From Providencia vermicola (GTDB taxonomy: Bacteria > Pseudomonadota > Gammaproteobacteria > Enterobacterales > Enterobacteriaceae): a DNA stretch of 64,000 nt. Positions within the stretch are counted from its first letter, which is position 1. Every line of letters starts with the position of its first letter. Below the pieces are notes generated by a model, which saw only the letters and a program-made list of their open reading frames with translations, was not told where the DNA came from and searched no databases. Shown piece by piece: positions 1 to 10,477 of the stretch. The DNA is taken from positions 1 through 64,000 of the forward strand of contig NZ_JAGSPI010000002.1 in NCBI RefSeq assembly GCF_020381325.1, read 5' to 3'. The translations under genes and the position numbers were made by a program.

Positions 1-472
<472 letters not shown>

Positions 473-706
473 AAAAGCTTGATGCTCAAAGAATGTTTAC
501 TGTCGCCTGATTTCCAAAGAAACCAGATTACCTATTAGTTCATATATATGAATTAACGTGTTAGTCACTCTTCAAGACTTAAAATCAAATATTTTTTTGA
601 TAGTGTCCTGTGAGTGCCCACACAGATTGTCTGATAAATTGTTAAAGAGCGTTGCAGCATTTCGTATTGAAATTTGACCTTCTGGGTCGTTGCTGCGAGG
701 AGGCGT
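473..706 (-). promoter_or_regulatory. rrn leader with boxA antitermination site
   Basis: Untranslated leader between the P2 promoter and the mature 16S 5' end. On the minus strand boxA (GCTCTTTAAC, 641-650) is followed by the conserved ACAATTTATCAGACAATC stretch. In E. coli this binds NusB/NusE and prevents Rho termination in rRNA operons. The remainder contains the 5' strand of the RNase III processing stem. Open frames crossing this stretch are not genes. Confidence 0.85.
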
Positions 707-734
707 ATAATACGTTTTCCTCCGTGAGAGTCAA
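707..734 (-). promoter_or_regulatory. rrn P2 promoter
   Basis: Minus strand: -35 TTGACT (729-734), 16-bp spacer, -10 TATTAT (707-712), followed by the conserved ACGCCTCCTCGC discriminator. This is the downstream promoter of the rRNA operon. Confidence 0.85.
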
Positions 735-826
735 GCAATTTTTTGCTTTTTCTTTTCAGAATCTCTCGCTGCCGTTTCAGTGTTCACCGCGCTTTGCGTT
801 GTCTTGTTCCCGGTCAGTGGATGCGC

Positions 827-880
827 ATTATAGGGAGTCAGAAAAATCTGGCAAGTGTTTTTTAAAACTTTTTTTCTGAC
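827..880 (-). promoter_or_regulatory. rrn P1 promoter with UP element
   Basis: Minus strand: -35 TTGCCA (849-854), 16-bp spacer, -10 TATAAT (827-832), GC-rich GCGC discriminator as expected for stringent control. Immediately upstream (about 855-880) is an A/T-tract UP element. P1 and P2 are separated by ~115 bp, the usual enterobacterial arrangement. The ~25 bp left before the gmhB stop codon leave little room for upstream Fis sites unless they lie inside gmhB. Confidence 0.85.
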
Positions 881-903
881 TGCTCGCTTATCACCCAAAA
901 TGA

Positions 904-1470
904 CTATTTTTTGATTCTTTTTAGCGTTTCAGGCAGGTCTGCAATGCTATTAATCACGAAATCGGCACTATTCATGGCTTCTTCTGTCACAGGTTCGCCA
1001 CTTTTAACTAACACTGTCGCCCCAACTTTTGCTGCTTTACCTGCTAAAATATCTGCGAGTTTATCACCAACCATTATAGAAGCTGCCATATCTATATTTA
1101 AGAAAGCCTGAGCATCTAATAACATGCCAGGTTTTGGTTTACGACAATTACAGTCTTGGCGATATTCTTCAACATCTGACTCAGCGTGATGTGGGCAGAA
1201 ATAAATGCCGTCCAGGTCAACACCACGATCGGCAAGCGACCAGTCCATCCATTCGGTTAATTGCATAAATTGGTCTTCGGTATAAATGCCACGACCAATA
1301 CCCGATTGATTTGTGACAACCACTAATGCATAACCCATTTTTTTTAATTCCAACATGGCTTCAATTGCGCCTTCAATAAATTCGAAGTCATCTATTTTAT
1401 GTACATAGCCATGATCGATATTAATTGTTCCGTCTCTGTCTAAAAAGACTGCTGGTATCCCGTTACTCAC
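904..1470 (-). CDS. gmhB: D-glycero-beta-D-manno-heptose-1,7-bisphosphate 7-phosphatase
   Basis: Removes the 7-phosphate from heptose bisphosphate in the ADP-heptose pathway that supplies the LPS inner core; cytoplasmic HAD-family phosphatase. With the start used here (GTG, preceded by GAGGAG at 7-nt spacing) the protein has 188 residues (E. coli 191). The HAD signature FLDRDGT places the nucleophile and acid at Asp11 and Asp13; the zinc loop CPHH...CNC is present, and VGDK near residue 130 supplies the Mg-binding acid. An upstream in-frame TTG is possible but would overlap the ribosome-binding site. It is transcribed towards the rRNA operon, as in E. coli. Confidence 0.95.
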   Translation of the reverse strand: MSNGIPAVFLDRDGTINIDHGYVHKIDDFEFIEGAIEAMLELKKMGYALVVVTNQSGIGRGIYTEDQFMQLTEWMDWSLADRGVDLDGIYFCPHHAESDVEEYRQDCNCRKPKPGMLLDAQAFLNIDMAASIMVGDKLADILAGKAAKVGATVLVKSGEPVTEEAMNSADFVINSIADLPETLKRIKK

Positions 1471-1553
1471 CTGTTTACTCCTCAAACTAAATATCTTTTT
1501 AGTATCTCACGAAAAGAAATGAAATGAGAATAGAATAAATCGCACAATCTTTA

Positions 1554-1584
1554 TTGACTTAGACGTCTAGACGCCTTAACATCC
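1554..1584 (+). promoter_or_regulatory. metNIQ promoter with tandem MetJ boxes
   Basis: Two adjacent 8-bp met boxes, AGACGTCT (1561-1568, perfect consensus) and AGACGCCT (1569-1576, 7/8), with a weaker third half TAACATCC. They fill the spacer between a -35 TTGACT (1554-1559) and a -10-like TAACAT (1577-1582), so bound MetJ plus S-adenosylmethionine would occlude RNA polymerase. Box sequences are seen directly; repression by MetJ is inferred from the E. coli regulon. Confidence 0.88.
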
Positions 1585-1640
1585 AACCATATTAGATACA
1601 CTATCTAAAGAACAATTCAGATAAAAGTTAGAAAACATAA

Positions 1641-2672
1641 ATGATAAAGCTCTCAAATATAAATAAAGTTTTCCAGCAAGGAAGCCGTAGCATCCAAGCG
1701 CTGACTGATATTAGCTTGCATGTACCTTCTGGTCAGATATATGGCGTTATTGGTGCTTCAGGCGCAGGTAAAAGTACGTTAATTCGTTGCGTGAACATGC
1801 TAGAGCGCCCAACCTCAGGCCAAGTTGTTGTTGATGGGCAAGATTTAACATTAATGACAGAAAAAGCGTTGACGAGAGCACGCCGCGGTATTGGCATGAT
1901 TTTCCAACATTTTAACTTATTATCTTCGCGCACTGTTTTTGATAATGTTGCTTTACCACTAGAACTCGACAATACGCCTAAAGACAAAATTAAAGAGCGA
2001 GTTGATGAGCTATTAGAGTTAGTCGGTTTAAGTGAAAAGAAAGAGGCTTATCCTGCTAATTTATCTGGTGGGCAAAAGCAACGTGTTGCAATCGCGCGGG
2101 CTTTAGCAAATTCACCAAAAGTTTTACTGTGTGACGAAGCGACTAGCGCATTAGACCCTGCAACAACGCGTTCCATTTTAGAACTATTAAAAGACATTAA
2201 CCGTCGTTTAGGGTTAACCATCTTATTAATCACTCACGAAATGGATGTCGTAAAACGTATTTGCGACCAAGTTGCAGTGATTAGTGGCGGTCAATTAATC
2301 GAACAAGATAAAGTGAGCGAAGTGTTCTCTCACCCGAAAACACCTGTTGCACAGGCTTTTATTCAGTCAACGTTAGTTATTGATATTCCAGATGACTATA
2401 AAGAGCGTATGAGTACAGAGGCTGGTAAAGATTTATCGCCATTAGTGAAATTAGAATTTACAGGTCAATCCGTTGATGCACCACTAATTTCAATGGCAGT
2501 ACGTAAGTTTGATATTGATATTAATATTTTAAGCTCTCAGATTGATTACGCAGGCGGCGTAAAATTTGGTGTGATGCTAGCTGAGCTACATGGCATTAAT
2601 GGTGGTGTTGAGTCCACAATTGAATTTTTGAAAGAGCACCACGTGAAAGTAGAGGTTTTGGGTTATGTCTGA
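1641..2672 (+). CDS. metN: Methionine ABC transporter, ATP-binding subunit
   Basis: ATPase of the high-affinity D/L-methionine importer MetNIQ. 343 residues, the same as E. coli. Walker [10 protein letters not shown] at 38-46, ABC signature LSGGQ at 141-145, Walker B VLLCDE at 161-166, H-loop in LLITHEMD. The last ~80 residues form the C-terminal regulatory domain that in E. coli MetN binds methionine and inhibits transport. First gene of metNIQ; its end overlaps metI by 8 nt. Regulated by the MetJ boxes just upstream. Confidence 0.97.
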   Translation: MIKLSNINKVFQQGSRSIQALTDISLHVPSGQIYGVIGASGAGKSTLIRCVNMLERPTSGQVVVDGQDLTLMTEKALTRARRGIGMIFQHFNLLSSRTVFDNVALPLELDNTPKDKIKERVDELLELVGLSEKKEAYPANLSGGQKQRVAIARALANSPKVLLCDEATSALDPATTRSILELLKDINRRLGLTILLITHEMDVVKRICDQVAVISGGQLIEQDKVSEVFSHPKTPVAQAFIQSTLVIDIPDDYKERMSTEAGKDLSPLVKLEFTGQSVDAPLISMAVRKFDIDINILSSQIDYAGGVKFGVMLAELHGINGGVESTIEFLKEHHVKVEVLGYV

Positions 2673-3318
2673 GAGAATGATTTATTTGCTGATTAACGGC
2701 ACCATCGACACTATCACAATGACCTTTGTTTCTGGCTTTTTAGGCTTTGTTTTAGGCTTACCATTAGGTGTTTTGCTTTATATTACGCGTAAAGACCAAG
2801 TGATGGAAAATGTCGGTTTATATCGTGCACTTGCCGTTATAATTAATATTTTCCGTTCAGTACCATTTATTATTTTACTCGTTTGGATTATTCCATTAAC
2901 GTCATTTTTAGTGGGTACAACCATTGGTTTAAAAGCCGCTATCGTCCCTTTAACCATTGGTGCCGCGCCATTTATTGCACGTATGGTTGAGAATGCGTTA
3001 TTAGAAATTCCAAGTGGTTTGATTGAATCAGCACGTGCCATGGGGGCAACGCCTCTTCAGATCATTCGTAAGATATTGATCCCTGAAGCAATGCCAAGCC
3101 TGATTAACGCAGCAACTATTACTTTAATTATGTTAGTTGGTTATTCCGCAATGGGCGGCGCAGTAGGAGCCGGTGGTTTGGGTCAAATCGCTTTGCAATA
3201 TGGTTACCAAACCTATAACCCTGTTGTGATGAATACCGTAATTGTTCTTCTTGTCATTTTAGTAAACGCAATCCAGTTTGGTGGCGAGTACTTAATGAAA
3301 AAAGTTTCACATCGATAG
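2665..3318 (+). CDS. metI: Methionine ABC transporter, permease subunit
   Basis: Inner-membrane channel of MetNIQ, 217 residues as in E. coli. Five hydrophobic segments; the EAA loop that contacts MetN lies at about 121-144 ([16 protein letters not shown]). The ATG overlaps the last codons of metN, suggesting translational coupling. Nothing unusual in the sequence. Confidence 0.97.
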   Translation: MSERMIYLLINGTIDTITMTFVSGFLGFVLGLPLGVLLYITRKDQVMENVGLYRALAVIINIFRSVPFIILLVWIIPLTSFLVGTTIGLKAAIVPLTIGAAPFIARMVENALLEIPSGLIESARAMGATPLQIIRKILIPEAMPSLINAATITLIMLVGYSAMGGAVGAGGLGQIALQYGYQTYNPVVMNTVIVLLVILVNAIQFGGEYLMKKVSHR

Positions 3319-3378
3319 TCAGTAAAATAGCGGCGCCATTAAGGTGCTTATAAAGTCCGTATGAAAGGGGTAATACCA

Positions 3379-4200
3379 ATGTCTATTAAATTAAAATCTA
3401 TCGCAGTTGTCGGCGCGCTATTAGGCACACTCGTTTTAGCGGGCTGTGGCGAAAAAGAAAAAGATGCTAACAGCATTAAAGTTGGTGTGATCATGGGCAA
3501 AGAATTAGAAGTTGCTGAAGTCGCACAAAAAGTTGCTAAAGAAAAATACGGTTTAGATGTTGAGCTGGTTTCATTTAATGATTTCGTATTACCAAACGAA
3601 GCATTAAGCAAAGGCGATATTGATTTAAACGCCTTTCAACACAAGCCATACCTTGATCAACAAATTAAAGATCGTAATTATAAGTTAGTACCAGTTGGCA
3701 ATACGTTTATTTACCCAATTGCTGCTTACTCTAAAAAAATCAAATCTGTTGATGAGTTAGCTGATGGCTCACAAATCGCATTACCGAATGACCCAACAAA
3801 CTTAGGTCGTTCTTTACTGCTACTGCAACAACAAGGTTTAATTAAACTAAAAGATGGCACAGGTTTAATGCCTACTGTCCTGGATGTTGTTGAGAATCCA
3901 AAAGGTCTGAAGTTTGTTGAACTAGAAGCGCCACAGCTACCACGCGCACTTGATGACCAAAAAATTGCTTTAGCTATCATCAATACAACTTGGGCTAGCA
4001 GCGCAACACCTAAACTGACGCCTGCAAAAGATGGTTTATTTGTTGAAGATAAAGATTCTCCGTATGTGAATATTATTGTTGCCCGTGAAGACAATAAAGA
4101 TAACGAAAATGTAAAGAAATTTATCCAAGCTTATCAATCAGATGAAGTTGCTAACAAAGCTAACGAAGTTTTTGATGGTGGCGCAGTTAAAGGCTGGTAA
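3379..4200 (+). CDS. metQ: Methionine-binding lipoprotein
   Basis: Substrate-binding protein of the methionine importer, exported and lipid-anchored on the periplasmic face. The start is the second in-frame ATG (3379), because AAAGGGG lies 8-9 nt before it; the ATG at 3361 is upstream of that site. 273 residues; signal peptide with lipobox LAGC, lipidated Cys23. The rest is a NlpA/MetQ-type binding fold. It is followed by a Rho-independent terminator, so metNIQ appears to be a three-gene operon. Confidence 0.95.
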   Translation: MSIKLKSIAVVGALLGTLVLAGCGEKEKDANSIKVGVIMGKELEVAEVAQKVAKEKYGLDVELVSFNDFVLPNEALSKGDIDLNAFQHKPYLDQQIKDRNYKLVPVGNTFIYPIAAYSKKIKSVDELADGSQIALPNDPTNLGRSLLLLQQQGLIKLKDGTGLMPTVLDVVENPKGLKFVELEAPQLPRALDDQKIALAIINTTWASSATPKLTPAKDGLFVEDKDSPYVNIIVAREDNKDNENVKKFIQAYQSDEVANKANEVFDGGAVKGW

Positions 4201-4225
4201 TCTTTTTTATTATTAAAAAAACGAT

Positions 4226-4263
4226 TAAAATACCAGATGGCTCCGTGCCACCTGGTATTTTTT
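4226..4263 (+). terminator. Rho-independent terminator after metQ
   Basis: Stem ATACCAG-A-TGGC / GCCA-C-CTGGTAT with a TCCGT loop and one A/C mismatch, followed by a run of T. Confidence 0.85.
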
Positions 4264-4325
4264 GCAATTTATAGACTATAAAAATAACGATATTTTATTG
4301 AATCATATAAGAAAGGTAATAACTT

Positions 4326-4730
4326 ATGAGACTGTTATTGCTCACCTTAGCGGCGTTCACGTTAGCTGGGTGTGGGATTAACCAATACACGAGTCCAGGG
4401 GCAAACAAAGGTTTCACGAGTATGAAATTGTCTAAGCCTGTGCCAAGTGTGACTGAAGAACCAGAAACAGCAAATGTTAAATTAATGAATAGCCCTGAAG
4501 AACTCCTAGGGATGCCTTTCAAAGATTTAGGTATTGTTTCTGGTGAGTCTTGCAGAGAAAGCGTTCAAAGCCCTCCTGCAAATCTAAATACAGCGAAAAA
4601 CAGTATGTTATCACAAGCTGCTTTTATCGCTGCTGATGCTGTCCTTTTGCACCAATGCCAGACAATGACCGCTCCTGGTTGTTATCAAGCAACGATTTGT
4701 GAAGGTAGCGCATTAAAAATTGTTGAATAA
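4326..4730 (+). CDS. rcsF: Rcs stress sensor outer-membrane lipoprotein
   Basis: RcsF senses envelope damage and releases the Rcs phosphorelay by acting on IgaA; it is threaded through BamA-OmpA complexes, and bamA is also in this window. 134 residues, equal to E. coli. Lipobox LAGC with Cys16, a proline-containing linker, then the folded domain from about residue 55. Four cysteines (76, 111, 119, 125) correspond to the two non-consecutive disulfides of RcsF. AAAGG precedes the ATG. Its last bases overlap a possible upstream start of trmO. Confidence 0.95.
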   Translation: MRLLLLTLAAFTLAGCGINQYTSPGANKGFTSMKLSKPVPSVTEEPETANVKLMNSPEELLGMPFKDLGIVSGESCRESVQSPPANLNTAKNSMLSQAAFIAADAVLLHQCQTMTAPGCYQATICEGSALKIVE

Positions 4731-4737
4731 CCGTCAC

Positions 4738-5457
4738 ATGCAATCTTTTCAATTTGACGCTATTGGTCATATCGAATCTCCATATAAAGAAAAGTTTGCC
4801 ATCCCGCGCCAACCTGGGCTTGTTCCAGGTGGTGTAGGACGTCTACACCTTCATCCCCCTTTCAATGATGCCAATACCGTTCGTGGCTTAATGCAGTTTA
4901 GTCATATCTGGGTAATTTTTGTTTTTCATCAAACAATGAAAGGCGGCTGGAAACCATTAGTTCGCCCACCTCGTCTCGGTGGTAATGATAAAATGGGTGT
5001 GTTTGCAACTCGTTCAACATTTAGACCAAATCCAATTGGTATGTCCCTTGTTCAGTTAAAAGGAATTTCCATCAAAAATAACCAAGCTATACTCGAGCTT
5101 GGCAGTCTGGATCTCGTTGACGGTACGCCTGTCATTGATATCAAGCCTTATTTACCTTTTGCAGAGGCAATACCAGAAGCAGCTGCGGGATATGCTCAGG
5201 ATGCACCTTCAGATAATATGCAGGTTATATTCACACAAGCCGTTGAAAACCAATTAGCCTCTTATCAACATCAATATCCGGCTCTAAAGCAATTTATTGA
5301 ACAAGTTTTGATGCAAGACCCTCGCCCTGCGTATAAAAAACAATCTACTGAAATTCGTGACTATGCAGTTCATTTATTAGATTTTAATATTCGTTGGCGA
5401 GTATTTAATGGTGTGACTGAAGTATTCGCTATCGAACCCTATGAAAAAACGTGTTAA
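4738..5457 (+). CDS. trmO: tRNA (N6-threonylcarbamoyladenosine-37) methyltransferase
   Basis: TrmO (formerly TsaA/YaeB) adds a methyl group from SAM to t6A37 of tRNA-Thr(GGU). 239 residues; the start is the ATG 5 nt after the rcsF stop, giving MQSFQF, which aligns with the E. coli N terminus. Family motifs are visible: HQTMKGGWKPLVRPPRLGG, GVFATRSTFRPNPIGMS and GSLDLVDGTPVIDIKPY. Very likely cotranscribed with rcsF, as in E. coli. Confidence 0.95.
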   Translation: MQSFQFDAIGHIESPYKEKFAIPRQPGLVPGGVGRLHLHPPFNDANTVRGLMQFSHIWVIFVFHQTMKGGWKPLVRPPRLGGNDKMGVFATRSTFRPNPIGMSLVQLKGISIKNNQAILELGSLDLVDGTPVIDIKPYLPFAEAIPEAAAGYAQDAPSDNMQVIFTQAVENQLASYQHQYPALKQFIEQVLMQDPRPAYKKQSTEIRDYAVHLLDFNIRWRVFNGVTEVFAIEPYEKTC

Positions 5458-5556
5458 CCCCTTTTGGCGAGTCTCAGTCGCTGGTAGACTAGCTCTCTAT
5501 ATACTTTGGTAAGCAAGCGGCTTGCCATAATTTGTTGTTCTAATGGAACCTATACA

Positions 5557-7275
5557 ATGCGTACTAGCAAATATCTGCTCTCAACTCTAAAAGAGACCCC
5601 TGCGGATGCAGAAGTTATCAGCCACCAGCTGATGCTGCGTGCAGGAATGATCCGTAAACTTGCCTCTGGTCTGTATGACTGGTTACCCACAGGCGTGCGT
5701 GTTCTGCGTAAAGTCGAAAACATCGTCCGTGAAGAAATGGAAAATGCAGGCGCTATCGAGGTATCTTTACCTGTCGTTCAGCCTGCAGATTTATGGCAAG
5801 AAAGTGGACGTTGGGAACAGTATGGTCCTGAGTTACTGCGTTTTGTTGACCGCGGTGAGCGCCCGTTTGTCCTTGGTCCAACCCATGAAGAAGTGATCAC
5901 TGATTTAGTGCGTAACGAAATCACGTCTTATAAACAACTGCCATTAAATTTATTCCAAATTCAAACCAAATTCCGTGATGAAGTTCGCCCACGTTTTGGC
6001 GTCATGCGTTCACGCGAATTTATTATGAAAGATGCATACTCTTTCCACATTAGCCAAGAATCATTGCAAGAAACCTATGATGCAATGTACGAAGCATATA
6101 GCAAAATTTTCACGCGTATTGGCTTTGATTTCAGAGCGGTTCAAGCAGACACTGGTTCCATCGGTGGTAGTGCATCTCACGAATTCCAAGTGTTAGCAAA
6201 AAACGGTGAAGATGATGTTATTTTCTCCACTGAGTCTGACTATGCCGCAAATATCGAATTTGCCGAAGCATTAGCGCCAACCACGCCACGCGGGGCACCA
6301 ACCGAAGAGCTTCGTTTAGTCGATACACCAAATGCAAAAACAATTGCTGAGTTGGTTGAGCAATTTAACTTACCTGTTGAGAAAACAGTTAAGACTCTCA
6401 TTGTTCATGCCGAAAAAGATTCAGGTCATACGTTAGTGGCACTATTAATCCGCGGCGATCATGAACTAAATGAAGTTAAAGCTGAAAAACATCCTTTAGT
6501 CGCTAGTCCACTTGAGTTTGCAACAGAAGCTGAGATCAGAAATGCAGTGAATGCCGGCCCAGGATCACTAGGCCCGATCAATATGCCTCTACCGATTGTT
6601 ATCGATCGCAGTGTTGCAGTGATGAGTGACTTTGGTGCAGGTGCAAATGTTGATGGTAAACATTACTTTGGCATCAACTGGGAACGTGATTTAGCATTAC
6701 CTGAAACTTATGATTTGCGCAATGTCGTCGAAGGTGATCCAAGCCCAGACGGTAAAGGTGTACTACAAATTAAACGTGGTATCGAAGTTGGTCATATTTT
6801 CCAATTAGGTACCAAATACTCAGAAGCGATGAAAGCATCTGTACAGAACGAAGAAGGTCACAACCAAATCGTCACCATGGGTTGTTATGGTATTGGTGTA
6901 ACACGTATCGTCGCCGCAGCTATTGAACAAAGCCATGATGATCGTGGAATTATTTGGCCAGATGCAATTGCACCTTTCCAAGTTGCTATTTTGCCAATGA
7001 ACATGCACAAATCTTATCGCGTTAAAGAAGTCGCTGAAAAACTGTATGCAGACTTAAAAGCAAACGGCATTGATGTGATTTTTGATGACCGTAAAGAACG
7101 CCCAGGTGTGATGTTTGCAGATATGGAGCTGATTGGTGTTCCATACACTATCGTGATTGGTGACCGCAACTTAGATAACAACCAGATTGAATATAAATCA
7201 CGCCGCAGTGATGATAAAGAATTGGTTGGCTTAGAAAATGTCGTTAGTTTCCTTAAAGGTAAGCTCGGCAAATAA
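5557..7275 (+). CDS. proS: Prolyl-tRNA synthetase
   Basis: Charges tRNA-Pro, cytoplasmic. 572 residues from the ATG beginning [11 protein letters not shown], equal to E. coli ProS; the frame is open further upstream but that extension has no family counterpart. Bacterial-type layout: class II catalytic core with motif 2 ([17 protein letters not shown]), the editing (INS) insertion at about residues 225-400 that hydrolyses Ala-tRNA-Pro, motif 3 (GCYGIGVTR), then the anticodon-binding domain (from about 470) with [18 protein letters not shown]. Ends in a strong terminator. Confidence 0.97.
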   Translation: MRTSKYLLSTLKETPADAEVISHQLMLRAGMIRKLASGLYDWLPTGVRVLRKVENIVREEMENAGAIEVSLPVVQPADLWQESGRWEQYGPELLRFVDRGERPFVLGPTHEEVITDLVRNEITSYKQLPLNLFQIQTKFRDEVRPRFGVMRSREFIMKDAYSFHISQESLQETYDAMYEAYSKIFTRIGFDFRAVQADTGSIGGSASHEFQVLAKNGEDDVIFSTESDYAANIEFAEALAPTTPRGAPTEELRLVDTPNAKTIAELVEQFNLPVEKTVKTLIVHAEKDSGHTLVALLIRGDHELNEVKAEKHPLVASPLEFATEAEIRNAVNAGPGSLGPINMPLPIVIDRSVAVMSDFGAGANVDGKHYFGINWERDLALPETYDLRNVVEGDPSPDGKGVLQIKRGIEVGHIFQLGTKYSEAMKASVQNEEGHNQIVTMGCYGIGVTRIVAAAIEQSHDDRGIIWPDAIAPFQVAILPMNMHKSYRVKEVAEKLYADLKANGIDVIFDDRKERPGVMFADMELIGVPYTIVIGDRNLDNNQIEYKSRRSDDKELVGLENVVSFLKGKLGK

Positions 7276-7298
7276 GTTAGGTTAAAAGCCAAAAAATA

Positions 7299-7338
7299 GA
7301 GCCCAAATTCTAGTCATATTGAATTTGGGCTTTTTTTT
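7299..7338 (+). terminator. Bidirectional terminator between proS and chbG
   Basis: Perfect 11-bp stem AGCCCAAATTC / GAATTTGGGCT with a 10-nt loop and eight T on the plus strand; A-rich upstream side also allows termination of the convergent chb transcript. It overlaps the chbG stop codon. Confidence 0.85.
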
Positions 7339-8092
7339 AAATATCTCGGTAGGAACCAACTTTAAAACCACGAGCTATTATTTGTGATTTTAAATTTTCC
7401 GAGGTTAATACTTCCAACTCATTTAAACGTGGATAAGCGTAGTTGCTTTTTAATAACGCATTATCAATAAAAGCGGGATGACTCATGACCTCAATAGAGT
7501 GGTGGCCCTGTGCTTTGGCTTCATCAATAATCTTCAAAAACAATGTTTCTGAAATCTCATCACCATAAAACTCACTACTGAAACAGTCAGTGCTTGCCAC
7601 TTGATATGACAATGGTGGCCAATTTTTTTCTAATTGGCGGTCTACACGCAATGCAACTCCCTGTTCTTGTGCAAAACCCACGACTATTGGGAAAATTCCT
7701 TCAATCATATGTACATGATGATGGCTATCAATATGGCTGGGCTTTTGGCCAAAAATTTCAATAAATTTGTGATATTGCAGATTCAGTTCTTGTTCAATCT
7801 CAGATAAAGGTAAATCATTAATATCGATATCCCACAGCCATTTACCCAACATTCCATTCCGACTGAGAGTCGGCATTGATGAAAAAGGCTTACCTGCCGT
7901 TAAAACAAAATGCATTCCCACCGCTAAACTCGGATTTTCATGACTTAATTTAGCCGCGTGAGATATGGCAGGCATATTCATCATTGCACTCGTTGAATTA
8001 ACAACGCCATTGCGATGAGATTCGATAATGCCGTAATTCACAGCTTCGCATAATCCAAAATCATCGGCATTCACAATAAGTAATGAAGCCAT
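7337..8092 (-). CDS. chbG: Chitooligosaccharide deacetylase ChbG
   Basis: YdjC-family deacetylase that removes one acetyl group from chitobiose-6-phosphate and chitotriose-6-phosphate; in E. coli the deacetylated product is both the ChbR inducer and the ChbF substrate. 251 residues (E. coli 249). Metal and catalytic residues visible: NADDFG with Asp10/Asp11 and HIDSHHHVH at 120-128. AAGGGAG sits 7 nt before the ATG. Last gene of chbBCARFG, 35 nt after chbF. Confidence 0.96.
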   Translation of the reverse strand: MASLLIVNADDFGLCEAVNYGIIESHRNGVVNSTSAMMNMPAISHAAKLSHENPSLAVGMHFVLTAGKPFSSMPTLSRNGMLGKWLWDIDINDLPLSEIEQELNLQYHKFIEIFGQKPSHIDSHHHVHMIEGIFPIVVGFAQEQGVALRVDRQLEKNWPPLSYQVASTDCFSSEFYGDEISETLFLKIIDEAKAQGHHSIEVMSHPAFIDNALLKSNYAYPRLNELEVLTSENLKSQIIARGFKVGSYRDI

Positions 8093-8127
8093 TTGTTCTC
8101 CCTTAATGCTATAAGCAATTTAACTAA

Positions 8128-9480
8128 TTAACTTTCCTGCTCAAGTTGTTGTATAGCTGCTGCAAAGTTCGGCAGGTGTTTTTTATGGGCGATAAGTAGT
8201 TCTTTCGAAATTAAACGCGCATCATTATCGGAGTGAATTAATGGGTTCAAATTCATCGCCAGTAATACATCATTAAACTGACCATTGACAGCTGCTTGGC
8301 TAGTAGCAATTTCAAAGTTTTTTAAGGTATAAATTAAGCCAAGTACTTTATCATCAAAATGCGTTACTCGTGGGTGCGGTTTCGCACCATCACGCCCAAG
8401 TAGGCAAGTCATTTCCACCGTCCAATCTTCAGGAATATTATCAATATGCCCCTGATGTGGAATATTAACGTAATGCTCCGTATTTTTATCGTTATAAATC
8501 GCGTTAATGACTTCACAAGCTGCATCCGAATAATAGGCTCCACCACGTAACTCAAGCTCTTTAGGTTTCACATATAGTGATGGATCCTTATAAAGTTCAA
8601 ATAGCCGATGCTCTACTTTTTGCACTATTTGAGCTCGAGCCCCACCTTTATAATATTCACCAAGCTCGATAGCTAACATTTCTTTTGGTTTAAAGTAATA
8701 CAGTAAATAAGAACAAGGGATCAGATTTAAGCTGCGAATTAGTCCTTCTTCAAACGCAAGGTCAGTGATGTTTTTTACTGAGTTGGCACTTAACGTACCT
8801 GACGCAATACCATTTAATAGCTCATCAAAACGAGAAACTCCATTAACAATCACATCCTTGATAAAAACCATATGGTTTAAACCGAATAAGTCGATGGATA
8901 ACTCATCGTTATCTGACAGATTAAGAACATCTGTAATAAACATTTTCATGCCAATAGGAATATTACACACACCAATAAAACGCTTAAAGTTAGTGTGCCG
9001 GTAAACCGCTTCTGTCACCATCCCGGCAGGGTTAGTAAAATTAATCACCCATGCATTAGGGCAAATTTCTTCCACATCTTTAATAATGTCAAAAATAACT
9101 GGGATGGTACGCAACCCTTTAAATAATCCTCCAGCACCATTGGTTTCTTGGCCTAGATAACCATGCTTTAATGGAATAGACTCATCTAATTCACGAGCTT
9201 TTAATTGGCCGACCCTTAATTGCGTAGTCACAAAATCAGCATCTTTAAGTGCTTCTTTGCGATCCAATGTCTTCACTATTTTTAATGGAATGTTTGCATG
9301 TTTAACCATGCGTTCGCATAAATCAAAAATAATCTCTAGTTTTTCTTTGCCTTCCTCAACATCCACCAACCATAACTCAGTGATCGGAAGCTCATGGTAA
9401 CGTTTAATAAAACCTTCGAGTAATTCAGGTGTATAGCTACTACCGCCACCAATCGTGACAACTTTTAACTTCTGAGTCAT
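8128..9480 (-). CDS. chbF: 6-phospho-beta-glucosidase / chitobiose-6-phosphate hydrolase (GH4)
   Basis: Cytoplasmic GH4 enzyme that cleaves the phosphorylated, monodeacetylated disaccharide using NAD+ and a divalent metal. 450 residues from the ATG beginning MTQKLKVVTIGG, equal to E. coli ChbF; an upstream extension of the frame is not conserved. NAD-binding GGGSSYTPEL at 11-20; metal-binding CNIP at 172-175 and GLNH at 200-203. Follows chbR with a gap of about 120 nt. Confidence 0.96.
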   Translation of the reverse strand: MTQKLKVVTIGGGSSYTPELLEGFIKRYHELPITELWLVDVEEGKEKLEIIFDLCERMVKHANIPLKIVKTLDRKEALKDADFVTTQLRVGQLKARELDESIPLKHGYLGQETNGAGGLFKGLRTIPVIFDIIKDVEEICPNAWVINFTNPAGMVTEAVYRHTNFKRFIGVCNIPIGMKMFITDVLNLSDNDELSIDLFGLNHMVFIKDVIVNGVSRFDELLNGIASGTLSANSVKNITDLAFEEGLIRSLNLIPCSYLLYYFKPKEMLAIELGEYYKGGARAQIVQKVEHRLFELYKDPSLYVKPKELELRGGAYYSDAACEVINAIYNDKNTEHYVNIPHQGHIDNIPEDWTVEMTCLLGRDGAKPHPRVTHFDDKVLGLIYTLKNFEIATSQAAVNGQFNDVLLAMNLNPLIHSDNDARLISKELLIAHKKHLPNFAAAIQQLEQES

Positions 9481-9601
9481 ATTAACCTCATAGAACCTTA
9501 TACAATAGACATAGAAAGGCACACCATCTTTATTAGAAAAGATGGTTATGCTTGAATTTTTTAATTAAGAATGTTTTGAAACTTAGTTTAATTAATACTA
9601 A

Positions 9602-10465
9602 TTAACCCACCATTTTCTGCTCAACACTGTATAAATTTTTCCGATAATCACTTGGCGTCAGTGAGGTTGACTCTTTAAATTTTTTCACAAATAAACTTGG
9701 GCTACTGTAACCAGACTCAAATGCAATATCGGTAATCGAATAGTTGGTAATTTCTAATTGTTTTTTAGCAAAATTAATTCTGATATCGTTAATAATTTGC
9801 ATTGGTGTTTTACCATAAAAACGTTTTGTCGCCCTTGTTAAATACTCTTGTGATTTCCCCGTCATAGTGATCATATTTTGCAGAGCACTTTCACTGAACA
9901 TCGCAATATCGTGCATGTCTTCAAGTGTATTTTTAAGCCATTGAGGAGCATCATCTTGCAGGCTTTTTTCGCGAAAATGACGTAATCTATTGACGACATT
10001 AAACGTGACTAATTCAATAAACTCATTAAATTCGCTATCTCTAAAATTTAAAGAGGCGATGACGGACTCAATATAAGCCATAAATTCATTTTTTAATGGA
10101 TAGCTTTGTGACGCAACAAAGCAGCTTGGTAATAATGGCAAATAGTGTTTATCAAAAAACGATTTGCTAATTCCAACATTTAATATTCGAGTTGGCCCAA
10201 AGTCATAAGCACTTTCGTGATATGAGCCAATAGGTAAAAAAACAAAATCCCCTCGCTCTAATAATATCTTTTTTCCATTAATAAATTGGTAACAACGCCC
10301 CGTTAATACAATCGTATATTCATAATAGTCATGTTGATGCAGTCCACTTGCACTCTCAACTTTATTATAAATAAAGACATGAAAGGTTTTATTGTTAAAC
10401 AGTTCGCTTTCTTGAACTAATTTAATTTCAGCATTAGTGTCAGTTCTTTTCATCAGTGTCTGCAT
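9602..10465 (-). CDS. chbR: AraC-family regulator of the chb operon
   Basis: Dual regulator: represses the chb operon without inducer and activates it when deacetylated chitobiose-6-phosphate is present (known for E. coli). About 287 residues: an N-terminal cupin ([15 protein letters not shown]) and a C-terminal double helix-turn-helix AraC domain (from about residue 185: [20 protein letters not shown]... [21 protein letters not shown]). Two adjacent ATGs exist; I use the second because AGGGG lies 6 nt before it. Encoded inside the operon, as in E. coli. Confidence 0.94.
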   Translation of the reverse strand: MQTLMKRTDTNAEIKLVQESELFNNKTFHVFIYNKVESASGLHQHDYYEYTIVLTGRCYQFINGKKILLERGDFVFLPIGSYHESAYDFGPTRILNVGISKSFFDKHYLPLLPSCFVASQSYPLKNEFMAYIESVIASLNFRDSEFNEFIELVTFNVVNRLRHFREKSLQDDAPQWLKNTLEDMHDIAMFSESALQNMITMTGKSQEYLTRATKRFYGKTPMQIINDIRINFAKKQLEITNYSITDIAFESGYSSPSLFVKKFKESTSLTPSDYRKNLYSVEQKMVG

Positions 10466-10477
10466 CATTATCCCCTT

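Noticed and set aside
652-879. Open frame of 75 codons across the rrn promoter region
   Set aside because: It overlaps the rrn P1/P2 promoters and boxA on the other strand, and has no family resemblance.
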